From the NCBI GenBank assembly GCA_046732855.1, contig JBKPNX010000025.1:1-60961 (forward strand): a stretch of DNA of 60,961 bases, given 5' to 3'. This DNA comes from JBKPNX01 sp046732855. Lineage in GTDB: Bacteria > Pseudomonadota > Alphaproteobacteria > Geminicoccales > Geminicoccaceae. Within the stretch, counting starts at the first letter, position 1, and each line of letters begins with the position of its first letter. Shown in pieces: positions 33,976 to 43,167 of this stretch. The notes beneath the pieces were generated by a model. It made no database searches and had not been told where the DNA came from. It saw only the letters and a program-made list of their open reading frames with translations. Position numbers and translations under genes: made by a program.

Positions 33976-36129
33976 TCAGGCGGCGCGCTCGTTGCGGCGA
34001 GCGCGCAGCAGGTCGAGGATCTCGCGTGCGGCTGCCGGAATGTTGGTGCCCGGCGGATAGATCGCGGCAACGCCGGCATCCTTCAGCGTCTTGTGGTCCG
34101 CGGGCGGGACCACGCCGCCGACCACCACGAGGATGTCCTCGCCCCCCTGACGTCTGAGTGCTTCGATCAGCTGCGGCACGAGCACCTTGTGACCGGCGGC
34201 AAGCGTGCTCACGCCGACGATGTGCACGTCGTTCTCGAGCGCCTCGCGCGCCGCTTCCTCGGGGGTCTGGAACAATGCGCCGACGTCGACGTCAAAGCCG
34301 ATGTCGGCGAACGCGGTCGCGATCACCTTGGCGCCGCGGTCGTGGCCATCCTGGCCGAGCTTGGTGACGAGCAGCCGCGGTCGCCGGCCTTCGGCTTCGG
34401 CGAACGCCTCGACCTCGCGTTGGATCGCTTCGAACATCTCGTCCTCGCGAAAGGCGGCGCCGTACACGCCGCTGATCGAGCGGACCTCCGCGCGCCAGCG
34501 GCCGAACTCCTGCTCCATGGCGCTCGAGATCTCGCCGAGCGTGGCCCTGGCGCGCGCCGCCTCGATCGTGAGCGCGAGCAGGTTGGCATCGCCTGCGGCG
34601 CCGGCGCGCAGCGCCTCGAGCGCCGCCCGGCAGCGCGCCTCGTCGCGTCCGGCCCGAACCTCGGCGAGGCGTTTGATCTGCGCATCGCGGACGGCGGTCG
34701 TGTCGATGTCCAAGAGCTCGACCGGCTCGTCCTCCGCCGGCCGGTATTTGTTGACCCCGACCACGGTGTCCTCGCCCCGGTCCCAGCGCGCCTGGCGCCG
34801 CGCCGCCGCGGCCTCGATCTGCGCCTTGGGCATGCCCGCTTCGATCGCTTTGGTCATGCCGCCGAGCGCCTCGACCTCGTCGAGCAGCTCCGCGGCGGCG
34901 CGCACGAGGCTGGCGGTCAGCTGTTCGAGGTAATAACTGCCGCCGAGCGGGTCGACCACATGGCGGATCCCGGTCTCCTCGGCGAGGATGAGTTGAGTGT
35001 TGCGGGCGATCCGCGCGGAGAAGTCGGTCGGCAGCGCCAGCGCCTCGTCGAACGCGTTGGTGTGCAGCGACTGCGTGCCGCCGAGCACCGCCGCGAGCGC
35101 CTCGATCGTCGTGCGAATCACGTTATTATAGGGGTCCGCAGCCTGCAGCGAGACGCCGCTGGTCTGGCAATGGGTGCGCAACATCAGCGAGCGCGAATCG
35201 TTCGGGGCGAACTCCCGCTGCATCAGCTTCGCCCAGAGGAAACGCGCGGCGCGCAGCTTGGCGATCTCCATGAAGAAGTTCATGCCGATGCAGAAGAAAA
35301 ATGACAGGCGCGGCGCGAACTTGTCGATCGGCAGGCCGCGCGCGGCGGCAGCCCGCGCGTACTCCAGGCCATCGGCCAGCGTGAAGGCAAGCTCCTGCAC
35401 GCAGGTCGCGCCCGCCTCCTGCATGTGGTAGCCGGAGATCGAAATCGGATTGAAGCGCGGCATGTGCTCCGCGCAGTGCCCGATCACGTCGGCGACGATG
35501 CGCATGCTCGGCCCGGGCGGGTAGATGTAGGTGTTGCGAACCATGAATTCCTTGAGGATGTCGTTCTGGATGGTGCCCGCAAGCTGCTCGGGCCGCACGC
35601 CCTGCTCCTCGGCGGCGACGATGTAGAACGCCAGCACCGGCAGCACGGCGCCGTTCATGGTCATCGACACGCTCACCTGATCGAGCGGAATGCGTTCGAA
35701 CAGCCGCTTCATGTCCTCCACGGTATCGATCGCCACGCCGGCCTTGCCGACATCGCCGGCGACCCGCGGATGATCGCTGTCGTAGCCGCGGTGGGTCGCG
35801 AGGTCGAACGCGACCGACAGCCCGGTCTGACCCGCGGCGAGATTGCGCCGGTAGAAGGCGTTCGATTGCTCGGCGGTCGAGAAGCCGGCGTACTGGCGAA
35901 TGGTCCATGGCCGCTGCGCGTACATGGTGGCGCGGGGTCCGCGCAGATAGGGCGGGATGCCGGGAAGGCCGCCCGTCGTCTCCAGCGCCTCGAGATCGGC
36001 TGCCGTATACAGCGGCTTGACCGCGATGCCTTCGGGCGTGGTCCAGGTAAGCTCGCGCCCGCGCCCGCCTGTCTCCTGATCGGCCAGCGCCTGCCATTCG
36101 CTCAAGGCGTGCTTGGGCAAGTCTACCAT
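33976..36129 (-). CDS. scpA: methylmalonyl-CoA mutase
   Basis: 717 residues, a single-chain B12 mutase that interconverts methylmalonyl-CoA and succinyl-CoA. The TIM-barrel part has YAGFSTAEQSNAFYR, LSVAFDLATHRGYDSDH, VSVSMTMNGAVLPVLA and RTHCQTSGVSLQAADPYNN. The C-terminal cobalamin domain has TKLGQDGHDRGAKVIA with the lower-ligand His in DGHDRG, then VVVGGVVPPAD. ATG 36129 follows GGGGGAGC. It is 71 bases downstream of the ligase/ACP/acyltransferase fusion on the same strand. Succinyl-CoA made here feeds the TCA genes at the window end. No small-subunit or epimerase gene is adjacent. Confidence 0.95.
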   Translation of the reverse strand: MVDLPKHALSEWQALADQETGGRGRELTWTTPEGIAVKPLYTAADLEALETTGGLPGIPPYLRGPRATMYAQRPWTIRQYAGFSTAEQSNAFYRRNLAAGQTGLSVAFDLATHRGYDSDHPRVAGDVGKAGVAIDTVEDMKRLFERIPLDQVSVSMTMNGAVLPVLAFYIVAAEEQGVRPEQLAGTIQNDILKEFMVRNTYIYPPGPSMRIVADVIGHCAEHMPRFNPISISGYHMQEAGATCVQELAFTLADGLEYARAAAARGLPIDKFAPRLSFFFCIGMNFFMEIAKLRAARFLWAKLMQREFAPNDSRSLMLRTHCQTSGVSLQAADPYNNVIRTTIEALAAVLGGTQSLHTNAFDEALALPTDFSARIARNTQLILAEETGIRHVVDPLGGSYYLEQLTASLVRAAAELLDEVEALGGMTKAIEAGMPKAQIEAAAARRQARWDRGEDTVVGVNKYRPAEDEPVELLDIDTTAVRDAQIKRLAEVRAGRDEARCRAALEALRAGAAGDANLLALTIEAARARATLGEISSAMEQEFGRWRAEVRSISGVYGAAFREDEMFEAIQREVEAFAEAEGRRPRLLVTKLGQDGHDRGAKVIATAFADIGFDVDVGALFQTPEEAAREALENDVHIVGVSTLAAGHKVLVPQLIEALRRQGGEDILVVVGGVVPPADHKTLKDAGVAAIYPPGTNIPAAAREILDLLRARRNERAA

Positions 36130-36200
36130 CGCATCGCTCCCCCGCGCGCGGCGCGGGCTGGCACAGAGTAACATGGGTGCGACCGCGGCATGCGACCAAA

Positions 36201-38867
36201 TCACCCGGCCGGGCGCGTGGCTGCCGGCGCGCGATCCGCGCGTTCCAGTTCCGCTACCTTAGCGCGCAGGCGCTCGGCGATGCGGCGATGCCGATCGTCG
36301 TCACCGCCGTCCGGATCGAGCTCGGCAAGCGTCAGCGGCGGGCCGATCCGGAGGCTCACCGGATAGGGCCGCGGCAGCCGCCGTCCGGGTGGCCACGCCT
36401 CGAAGGTGCCCTCGATCCACACCGGCACCGCCGGCACGCCGGTCCGCTCCAGCAGCAGCCCGACCCCGCGTAGAAAGTCGTGCAGGCGGCCATCGATCGA
36501 GCGCTGGCCTTCGGGAAACCAGACCAGCGGGGCGCCCCGCTGCAAGATCGCGCGGCCGAGCGTCAGGGTCGACGTCAGGCCGTGCTCGGGATCGACCGGC
36601 AACACCTGGAATGTCCGGCTGAACTCACGCGTGAACGGGCCACGGAACAGCAGGCCCACCCAGCCGGCCCAATGCAGGTGCTTGAGGCGCGGCCAGGGCA
36701 GCACGGCGGCAATGGCAAACGGATCCAGATAGCTCTCGTGGTTGGGGGTCATCAGATACGGCCCCGCCTTCGGCAGATGCTCGAGCCCGTCGACCCGCAC
36801 CCGAAACAGCAGCCGGAAGAGCCAGCGGTCGAGGCCGACCAGGCCGCGCGCGAGGGCCTCCTGGAATGGACCGCGCGGCGCCAGCAACCGCTCCTCCTCG
36901 GCCGTCGGTTGGCCGAGCTCGCCGTGCGGGACGGTCCCGGAGGCCTCATGCGCTTCTTGCAGCAGGTCGCGCAAAGTATTGATGCGCCCTACTGCGTCCT
37001 CGCTCAGGCGTACCCCGAACCGCTCCTCGAGCTCCATGGTCAGGCTCATCCAGTCGAACGAGTCGAGGCCGAGGTCGAGCTGCGGGCTGGTATTCAGGGT
37101 GAGCCCGTGGCCCGCGAAGCGCTCCTCCAGCCACGGCCAGATGCGGTCGGCGGGCGGGGTCTCGAGCAGCGCCCGATCGGCACCGGTTAACGCCGCCTGC
37201 GATTCCGGCCGACCCGCGCCCGTTTTCTCCTGAACGAAGATTTCGGGCAGCTCGTGCCGGCGCAGCTTGCCGATCTGGGTACGCGGCAGCGGCTGGCGCG
37301 TAATCGCGAAATCGCCGATGCGGGCATAGGACGGCAGCTGCGGCGAGAGCCGCTCGATCTCGCGGCGGAAATGCTGTTGCAGCTCTGCCTGCGACTGCGA
37401 GCGCTGGGTCTCCGGATCGGGCACGAACAGCGCCACGAGACGATTGTCGTGCTCCAGCACCGCGACCTCGCGCACCTGCGCGGCGGCGCCATAGACCGCC
37501 TCGACGTCCTCGGGAAAGATGTTTTCGCCGCCGGAGAGAATGATCAGCTCCTTGCTCCGGCCGACGATGTACAGGTAGCCGTGTTCGTCGAGCCGGCCGA
37601 GATCGCCGGTCCGAAAGAAGCCCTCCGCGGTGAACGCCTGCGCCGTGGCCTCGGGGTTGTCCCAATAGCCGGCGAACACGTTCGGGCCCTTGGCCAGGAT
37701 CTCGCCGTGCCCCGGCTGCGCATCCTCGGCCGGGCCGAGGCGCAGCTCGACTCCCGCCACCGGCTGGCCGACGCTTTCGATGCGGGCCCGGCCCGGCGGA
37801 TTGAAGGTCAGGATCGGCGCGGTCTCGGTCAGGCCGTAGCCGGTCAGCACCTCCCAGCCGAGCCCTTCGAGGCGCCACGCCACGTCCGGGTCGAGCCGGG
37901 CGCCGCCCGAGGCGAGCAGGCGCAGCGCCGGCCCAATCCGCCGGTGCAGGGGGAAGAACAGGGCCTTGCCGATCCGTCGGCCGAGACGGCGGCGGACCCA
38001 GAGGGCGAACTCGAGCAGACCCCGCAGCGCCCCGCCGATCAGGCGTGGCGCGCCGGCGATCTGACGCTCGATGCCGGCGAGCATGGCCTCGTACAGACGC
38101 GGCACGGCGATCATGATGGTGCAGCGATGGTCGTGCAGCGCGCGCAGGATCTGCGGCCCGGTGATGCCCGCCGGCAGAACGACCGCGGCGCCGATCGCAA
38201 GCGGCGCGAGCAAGCCGACGGTCAACGGATAGGCGTGGTGCAGCGGCAATGGCAGCAGGACCCGGTCAGTGGGGTGCGCGAGGTCGGCGGCCTCGAGCGC
38301 GCGCAGGTTGGCACAGAGGTTGCCATGCGTGAGCGGCACGCCCTTGGGCGTGCCGGTCGTGCCTGAGGTGTACAGCAGGAGGGTCGGCTGGTCGGGCGTC
38401 AGCCCGGGCAACTGATCGGGCTGCTGGTCCAACAGCGCGGTCCACGAGCGGGCGTCGCTCCGTTCGAAGCCGGGCGGTACCTCGGGATCGAGCAAGATCA
38501 GATGGCGCACCCGGCCCAGGGCGATCGTGCCTCTCGCAAGGGGCGCGGTCGTGACCAGCGCGCGGCAGTCGCTGTGCTCGAACACCCGCGCCAGGTCCTG
38601 CTCGCTCATCTGCTCGTTCAGAGGCATCGCGAGCGCGCCGCTGCGCACGATGCCAAGCAGGGCGATTGCCCATTGCGGGCGGCTCGGCGCGAGCAGCCCC
38701 ACCGCTTGACCGGGGCCTATGCCGAGGCGGGCGAGACCCGCGGCAAAGCGCAGCGCGTCCTGGCGCAGCTGGTCGCGGGACCAGGTCCCGGCCCCGGCGC
38801 CCACGATGGCAGGCCTCTCGCCGCGGACGGCCAGCCCGTCGATCAGATCCGCAAGGGTGTTCAACAC
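36201..38867 (-). CDS. fusion: AMP-dependent acyl-CoA/ACP ligase - acyl carrier - 1-acyl-glycerol-phosphate acyltransferase
   Basis: 888 residues in three domains. Residues 1-545 are an AMP-forming acyl ligase with P-loop YTSGTTGTPKG (166-176), LTGYGLTETAP, FFRTGDLGRLDEHGYLYIVGR (core TGDLGRLD) and the C-terminal lysine region TQIGKLRRHE. Residues 570-645 are an acyl carrier domain with the phosphopantetheine serine at S603 (LGLDSFDWMSL). Residues 690-870 are a PlsC-type acyltransferase with H710-x4-D715 (NHESYLDP) and FPEGQRS (784-790). Fatty acids could be activated, held on the carrier and passed to a glycerophospholipid in one chain, similar in idea to the Aas system. The substrate is inferred. 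Methylmalonyl-CoA mutase follows on the same strand. Confidence 0.88.
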   Translation of the reverse strand: MLNTLADLIDGLAVRGERPAIVGAGAGTWSRDQLRQDALRFAAGLARLGIGPGQAVGLLAPSRPQWAIALLGIVRSGALAMPLNEQMSEQDLARVFEHSDCRALVTTAPLARGTIALGRVRHLILLDPEVPPGFERSDARSWTALLDQQPDQLPGLTPDQPTLLLYTSGTTGTPKGVPLTHGNLCANLRALEAADLAHPTDRVLLPLPLHHAYPLTVGLLAPLAIGAAVVLPAGITGPQILRALHDHRCTIMIAVPRLYEAMLAGIERQIAGAPRLIGGALRGLLEFALWVRRRLGRRIGKALFFPLHRRIGPALRLLASGGARLDPDVAWRLEGLGWEVLTGYGLTETAPILTFNPPGRARIESVGQPVAGVELRLGPAEDAQPGHGEILAKGPNVFAGYWDNPEATAQAFTAEGFFRTGDLGRLDEHGYLYIVGRSKELIILSGGENIFPEDVEAVYGAAAQVREVAVLEHDNRLVALFVPDPETQRSQSQAELQQHFRREIERLSPQLPSYARIGDFAITRQPLPRTQIGKLRRHELPEIFVQEKTGAGRPESQAALTGADRALLETPPADRIWPWLEERFAGHGLTLNTSPQLDLGLDSFDWMSLTMELEERFGVRLSEDAVGRINTLRDLLQEAHEASGTVPHGELGQPTAEEERLLAPRGPFQEALARGLVGLDRWLFRLLFRVRVDGLEHLPKAGPYLMTPNHESYLDPFAIAAVLPWPRLKHLHWAGWVGLLFRGPFTREFSRTFQVLPVDPEHGLTSTLTLGRAILQRGAPLVWFPEGQRSIDGRLHDFLRGVGLLLERTGVPAVPVWIEGTFEAWPPGRRLPRPYPVSLRIGPPLTLAELDPDGGDDDRHRRIAERLRAKVAELERADRAPAATRPAG

Positions 38868-38951
38868 ATTGGTTCAACCCGCCACCGCTACGCCGCCCGG
38901 ACTACCTGTCTAGCCAAGGACGAGCCGGCGGGCCATCGATGATTCCCGGGC

Positions 38952-40190
38952 TCAGTAAGGCCCTGCGACGTACGGTGACTTGGCCCGTGGCTCTGCCGGA
39001 TGATCGCCGCTCGCGCGCACGACGAGGCGCGCGGGCGCGATGCCCCGGCGCAGCAGGATGGCGCGCACGATCTCGACCCGTTGCTCGAGCGTGGTCCGCG
39101 CCTCGGGGTCCGGCAGGTTGAACTCGGCTTCGATCGAGACGCTACGTTCGGGCTCACGAAGCAACTGCTCCGCAACGGCGGCGAGTCGCTCGCCCGTCTC
39201 GCTGGTCGGCTCGACCCCCGCGAACGACAGCTGGGCGAGACGGAGCGTGATCTCCGGCGGCACAGCTTCGGCGTCCGCAGCGGCGGGACCCGGTTCGGCC
39301 GCAGCCGTCTCCTGCGCCCCTATTGGCCCGGGTACCGTCCGGGCGTCCTCCGCGGCTCCGGGTGCCTCCCGAGCCTCCTGCGCGGACAGGGCCGCCTGCT
39401 GAGGCTCCTGTAACACCGGGTCCGCCTGCCGAGATTCCTTGACGGCCCCGCGTCCCTCAGGAGCCTTCTGCGCGGACCGGGCCGCCGGCTGAGGCTCCTG
39501 TAACAGCGGGTCAGTCCGCCGAGATTCCTTGACGGCCCCGCGTCCCTGCGGAGCCTCCTGCGCGGACCGGGACGGGTCAGTCGGCCGAGATGCCTGTACC
39601 GGCACATCGACCCGCCGAGCTTCCCGTAACGGCGCATCCGCCTGCCGCGATTCCTGCCATAGCGCCGGCGCCTGCTGAGGCGCCTGCGGCGGCATCTGCG
39701 CCGGCCGATTCTCGGCCGGCGACGGGCGCGCTTGGAGTTGCAGTGGCGCGCGAGCCTGCCGGTCGCGAGCTGGAAATGACGCGCGGCGCTGCCGGCTCTG
39801 CTCCGGGCGCCCCTGAACGATGACGCGATCGAGCATCGCGATTTCGGAGCGGGCGACCTGCTGCGTGGCGCGGGCCTCGGCGAGCGCGGCGCGCTGGTTC
39901 ACAATGTACACGAGGTGCTCGACCCGATCCGGCGGTGCGCCGGCCCGGGCGGCGTCGCGGGCAACTTGCAAGGCTACCTCGGCGCGGTCGAGCTCGGACG
40001 CCGCCAGGGCACGCACGCGCGGCGAGCGGCGCGCCCGCTCCACCGCCGCATCCGCCTGCTCCAGGGCCGGGTGTCCGGGCGGGGTGGCGCAGCCTGCTGC
40101 GAGCGCCAGGAGGAGAGCCATCGAGCTGGCGCGCAGCCGCGGCGCGCTCCTGCTCAGGCTACGCATCGCCGCGCGCCAGAAATCACGCAC
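38952..40190 (-). CDS. DUF4398/OmpA-like lipoprotein with repeat-rich linker
   Basis: Up to 412 residues. The start is GTG 40190, overlapping the upstream gene by eight bases; ATG 40166 is an alternative. Signal with lipid box LLLALAAGCA. Residues 45-130 form a DUF4398-like helical hairpin (ALEQADAAVERARRSPRVRAL, AASELDRAEVALQVARDAAR). A linker of about 190 residues is rich in Arg, Gln, Pro, Ala and contains tandem 30-residue repeats (KESRRTDPLLQEPQ). The end (residues 320-405) is OmpA-like (ITLRLAQLSFAGVEPTSET, LEQRVEIVRAILLRRGIAPARL). It is probably an outer-membrane lipoprotein reaching the cell wall through a flexible linker. It pairs with a smaller DUF4398 lipoprotein upstream. Confidence 0.75.
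   Translation of the reverse strand: MRDFWRAAMRSLSRSAPRLRASSMALLLALAAGCATPPGHPALEQADAAVERARRSPRVRALAASELDRAEVALQVARDAARAGAPPDRVEHLVYIVNQRAALAEARATQQVARSEIAMLDRVIVQGRPEQSRQRRASFPARDRQARAPLQLQARPSPAENRPAQMPPQAPQQAPALWQESRQADAPLREARRVDVPVQASRPTDPSRSAQEAPQGRGAVKESRRTDPLLQEPQPAARSAQKAPEGRGAVKESRQADPVLQEPQQAALSAQEAREAPGAAEDARTVPGPIGAQETAAAEPGPAAADAEAVPPEITLRLAQLSFAGVEPTSETGERLAAVAEQLLREPERSVSIEAEFNLPDPEARTTLEQRVEIVRAILLRRGIAPARLVVRASGDHPAEPRAKSPYVAGPY
39371..39571. repeat. tandem 90-bp repeat inside the DUF4398/OmpA-like gene
   Basis: Two in-frame copies of 90 bases (39371-39460 and 39461-39550) differ at about ten positions, and a third copy begins at 39551 and breaks off after about 20 bases. 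They encode the 30-residue unit SAQxAPxGRGAVKESRxxDP followed by xLQEPQxAA. Weaker related units continue towards 39700. Such linkers change length by slippage or recombination. Confidence 0.85.
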
Positions 40191-40602
40191 CGCCGCCCAA
40201 TGCGACCCGGCGGGGCCGCTGCTCCACCTGCTGGCGCAATTGGGTCGCGATTGCCTGTGCCTGGGCGGCCTGTGCCTCGATGGCGGCGAGCTCGGCGTCC
40301 GCCGCTGCCTGTTCCGCGAGGCTACGCGCGCGCTCGGGCGCCTTCGCCTGGGCTGCGGCCTGCGCTGCCTGCAGCTTCTCCTCGGCGCGCGCCAACTCGA
40401 CCGGCGCCAGGCGCTCTGCCCCCGCGGCGCGCGCCCGCGCGATGGTCAGTTCAGCAGCGCTCAGCGCTTCCTGCGGGAGGGGCACCTGAGCACACCCGCC
40501 GAGCACCGCCAGCGCGAAGGCGCTCGCGGCCAGGCAAGCCGCAGCACGCCGCTGGATCGCCTCTCCGATCACGCTGTCCGCTCGCCGACGCCCATCCTGC
40601 AC
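40183..40602 (-). CDS. DUF4398 lipoprotein
   Basis: 139 residues. The signal segment ACLAASAFALAVLGGCAQ ends in a lipobox (LGGC). The rest is a charged Ala-rich helical hairpin (LSAAELTIARARAAGAERLA, PVELARAEEKLQAAQAAA), the DUF4398 pattern. The family is found in envelope proteins and often stands before an OmpA-like partner, as it does here: the next gene overlaps its stop by eight bases. Function unknown; the pair probably acts together in the envelope. A shorter start downstream is possible because the first 20 residues precede the hydrophobic core. Confidence 0.75.
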   Translation of the reverse strand: MQDGRRRADSVIGEAIQRRAAACLAASAFALAVLGGCAQVPLPQEALSAAELTIARARAAGAERLAPVELARAEEKLQAAQAAAQAKAPERARSLAEQAAADAELAAIEAQAAQAQAIATQLRQQVEQRPRRVALGGGA

Positions 40603-40968
40603 TGATGCGCCGAGAAAGTTGCAGAGTGGTTAAGCCCGCGCCCGCTTTTCGCGTGGCGCGATCAGAGGTCGCCTTACTGGTCGTAATGGGCGGTGGAGGC
40701 CACCTCGCCTGCCGTCAGCGTCTCCAGGACACAGGTCGCGCACTCGAGCCTGAGCGGCTCGCGTCTGTCCGGCGATCCGGGCCGGCGTGCCTTGAGGGCC
40801 CGCCACAGGAGCGCCGCTTTGAGAGGCCCGCCCAGCGCAGCGACATCGCCGGCAGTGTCGTCTCGGGCACCGCTCGTAGCTGGTCCTGTCCACCGGCAGT
40901 GCCCAGAGCCGCTTCGTCCCTTGCCCCGACCCAAGCGGGGCCAGCGCGCGGGGCCGCAGGAGCCACGC
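40603..40968. other. intergenic region between hpt and the DUF4398 genes
   Basis: About 365 bases. A minus-strand frame ending at 40674 reads ARDDTAGDVAALGGPLKAAL and LECATCVLETLTAGEVAST, which is mildly protein-like, but it has no start with a ribosome binding site and I recognise no family. Nothing else is supported here. Confidence 0.3.
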
Positions 40969-41496
40969 TCAACGCACCTTGCCGATATATGACAGATAGC
41001 GGTACTGCTCAGCGTAGTCGATGCCGTAGCCGACCACGAATACATCGGGAATCTCGAAGCCGACGAAGTCAATGGCGATGTCGACCTGGCGCCGGCTCGG
41101 CTTGTCCAACAGCGCACAGGTGCGCACCCGCGAGGCATGGCGCTCGGTCAGCAGGCGCTTGCCGTAGGCCATGGACAGGCCGGTATCGACGATGTCGTCC
41201 ACCAGCAGGACCGCCCTGCGCTCGAAGTCACGCGGCACGTCGCCGAGCAGCAGAACCTCGCCCGAGCTTTCCTTTTTCTGGCCATAGCTCGCGAGGCGCA
41301 TGAACTCGATGTTCGGGGTGGCGCCCGCGCGCGCGAGCGCGCGCACCAGATCGGCAAGGAAGACAAAGCTGCCCTTCAGCACGCCGATCACCACGAACTC
41401 GGCGCCCATCGTCCGCACGATCTCGCCAGCGAGCGCTTCGACCCGAGCGGCGATCTCCGCCTCGTCGAACAGCTTGCTGACCGGCTCTGGGCTCAC
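40969..41496 (-). CDS. hpt: hypoxanthine phosphoribosyltransferase
   Basis: 175 residues from GTG 41496, which is preceded by GGGGAGAG; longer frames add unrelated sequence. It converts hypoxanthine or guanine plus PRPP to IMP or GMP (purine salvage). The motifs are VIGVLKGSFVFLADLVRA, the PRPP loop VLLVDDIVDTGLSM, the substrate lysine in LLDKPSRR and the terminal DFVGFEIPDVFVVGYGIDY. It is alone on the minus strand; corA is divergent with 370 bases between. Confidence 0.95.
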   Translation of the reverse strand: MSPEPVSKLFDEAEIAARVEALAGEIVRTMGAEFVVIGVLKGSFVFLADLVRALARAGATPNIEFMRLASYGQKKESSGEVLLLGDVPRDFERRAVLLVDDIVDTGLSMAYGKRLLTERHASRVRTCALLDKPSRRQVDIAIDFVGFEIPDVFVVGYGIDYAEQYRYLSYIGKVR

Positions 41497-41869
41497 CGCT
41501 CTCTCCCCTCGCCTGGCTGGAACGGCGCGCCGCCCCAACCTCTGGCCCTGGTCGATCACTACCGCTGCCACCAGCGGGGGATTTGAGCAAGCCTTCTTGG
41601 CGACGCGCGGATTGGAACGCGGCGCAGCGCTGGAAAGTCCCGAATGCATGCCGAAACAAGCGCGCACATTGCTGGCGCCTGATGCAGCGTCGCCAGCCGC
41701 ACTTGGCAGGTTTGGGTTCTGCCATGCCCCGCAGCTACTGCCTGGCGGGACCGCGAGCGGGGCGGAGTTCGCCGCCACTCATGCGCGGGCGACCCGTGCG
41801 CCGGGGCCTTTCGCCGATGGCAGGCCCGACTAGATTACGACCGTCACGCAGGCCTTGGGGATAACCCGC
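41497..41869. other. intergenic region between hpt and corA
   Basis: About 370 bases between divergent genes. Promoters for both are expected, but no clear pair stands out. No protein-like frame. I see no riboswitch-like structure of the Mg-sensing type before corA, though a folding run would be needed to exclude one. Confidence 0.35.
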
Positions 41870-42850
41870 ATGCTGAATGTGTTCGTGGCCGATCCGCGCG
41901 GTAGCCTGGCGAAGGTCGATGTGGCGCCCGACGGCCCCTTGCCTGCCGAGACGGTCTGGATCGACCTCATGTCGCCCACCCCGAACGAGGAGCACCAGGT
42001 CGAGGCCCTGCTTGGGGTGGAGGTCCCGACGCGCGAGGAAATGCAGGAAATCGAGCTCTCCAGCCGCCTTTACGAGGAAAACGGCGCGCTCTACATGACC
42101 GCGACCGTGGTGTCGAAGGCCGACACGCAGCATCCCGAGGCGTCCGCGGTCAGCTTCATCCTGGCGGGCAATCGGCTGGTCACGGTGCGCTACGCCGAGC
42201 CGCAGTCGTTCGAGCTGTTCGCCGGGCGCTGCCAACGTTCGCCCGGGCCGTACGCGCGCGGCGACGCCGTGCTGACCGGCCTGCTCGACGCGCTGATCGA
42301 TCGCGTGGCGGATGTCCTCGAGCGCATCGGCCTGGAAGTGGACGGCATTTCGCACGAGGTGTTCGAGCATCCCGCCACGCCGCGCAAAACCGGCGATTTT
42401 CCGAGCATTCTGCGCGCGCTTGGCCGCCGCGGCGACCTGACGTCGAAGGTGCGCGAAAGTCTGGTCGGGATCGGGCGTCTCCTGATGTTCTTCGGCCAGG
42501 CCGGGGCAGCCAACACCAAGAGCGCCAAGGACCTGCGCGCGCGCCTGCGCACCATGAGCCGCGACGTGCGCTCGCTGACCGAGCACGCCTCGTTCCTGTC
42601 CGCCAAGATCAACTTCCTGCTCGACGCCACGCTCGGCATGATCAACATCGAGCAGAACGCGATCATCAAGATCTTCTCAGTGGTCGCGGTCGTGTTCCTG
42701 CCGCCGACCCTGATCGCCAGCATTTACGGTATGAACTTCGAGATCATGCCCGAGCTACACTGGGCAATCGGTTATCCGCTGGCGCTCGCGCTGATGCTTG
42801 GCTCAGCGGTCGCGCCCTATCTGTACTTCAAGCGGCGCGGCTGGCTTTGA
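41870..42850 (+). CDS. corA: magnesium transporter CorA
   Basis: 326 residues. CorA forms a pentameric Mg2+ channel. The cytosolic N-terminal domain (WIDLMSPTPNEEHQVEALLG, EEMQEIELSSRLYEENGALY) leads to the long stalk helix (RLLMFFGQAGAA, LRARLRTMSRDVRSLTEHAS) and two C-terminal membrane helices with the selectivity motif YGMNFE. It ends in a basic KRRGWL tail. ATG 41870 is preferred over TTG 41855, with GGGGATA upstream. No neighbouring gene suggests a special role. Confidence 0.95.
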   Translation: MLNVFVADPRGSLAKVDVAPDGPLPAETVWIDLMSPTPNEEHQVEALLGVEVPTREEMQEIELSSRLYEENGALYMTATVVSKADTQHPEASAVSFILAGNRLVTVRYAEPQSFELFAGRCQRSPGPYARGDAVLTGLLDALIDRVADVLERIGLEVDGISHEVFEHPATPRKTGDFPSILRALGRRGDLTSKVRESLVGIGRLLMFFGQAGAANTKSAKDLRARLRTMSRDVRSLTEHASFLSAKINFLLDATLGMINIEQNAIIKIFSVVAVVFLPPTLIASIYGMNFEIMPELHWAIGYPLALALMLGSAVAPYLYFKRRGWL

Positions 42851-43167
42851 CCGGCCGCGCGATGTCATTAGCCATGATCAAAGCGATGATCAATCCTTCC
42901 TCGCCCGCGAGGAGAGCGCCCTGGCCCTGAGCGTTGTCCAGATCCTTCGGTGCCGCGCCCAGGATGTCGCAGATGCCCTCGCCGAAACCCGCCGGCCGGC
43001 CGGCAAAGGCATCGAAGTACCGCCGCCGGAACCCGTTCTCGTCCTACGCCCGCCCCCTCGAGGGTCCGGCAGTCCGAGTGGGCCGACCCTCGCGATTGAT
43101 GGTCGGGCGAGCCATGACTGGCAGCTAGCGTTGTGAACCTGATGGCAACGAACGTACGCCGCATCTT
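42851..43167. other. gap with a possible gene remnant
   Basis: About 320 bases without an intact gene. On the minus strand between about 43050 and 42850 one frame reads FRRRYFDAFAGRPAGFGEGI, CDILGAAPKDLDNAQGQGAL, LAGEEGLIIALIMANDIARP, which looks protein-like, has no proper start and runs into the corA end. It may be the tail of a decayed gene; the family is unknown. Confidence 0.25.

Noticed and set aside
33892..35304. Plus-strand open frame opposite methylmalonyl-CoA mutase
   Set aside because: Shadow of a fully conserved enzyme; no start with a ribosome binding site and no recognisable domain.
40966..41236. Possible CRISPR or other spaced repeats in the hpt region
   Set aside because: No regularly spaced direct repeats were found anywhere in the window outside coding repeats (39371-39571 and 51472-52227).
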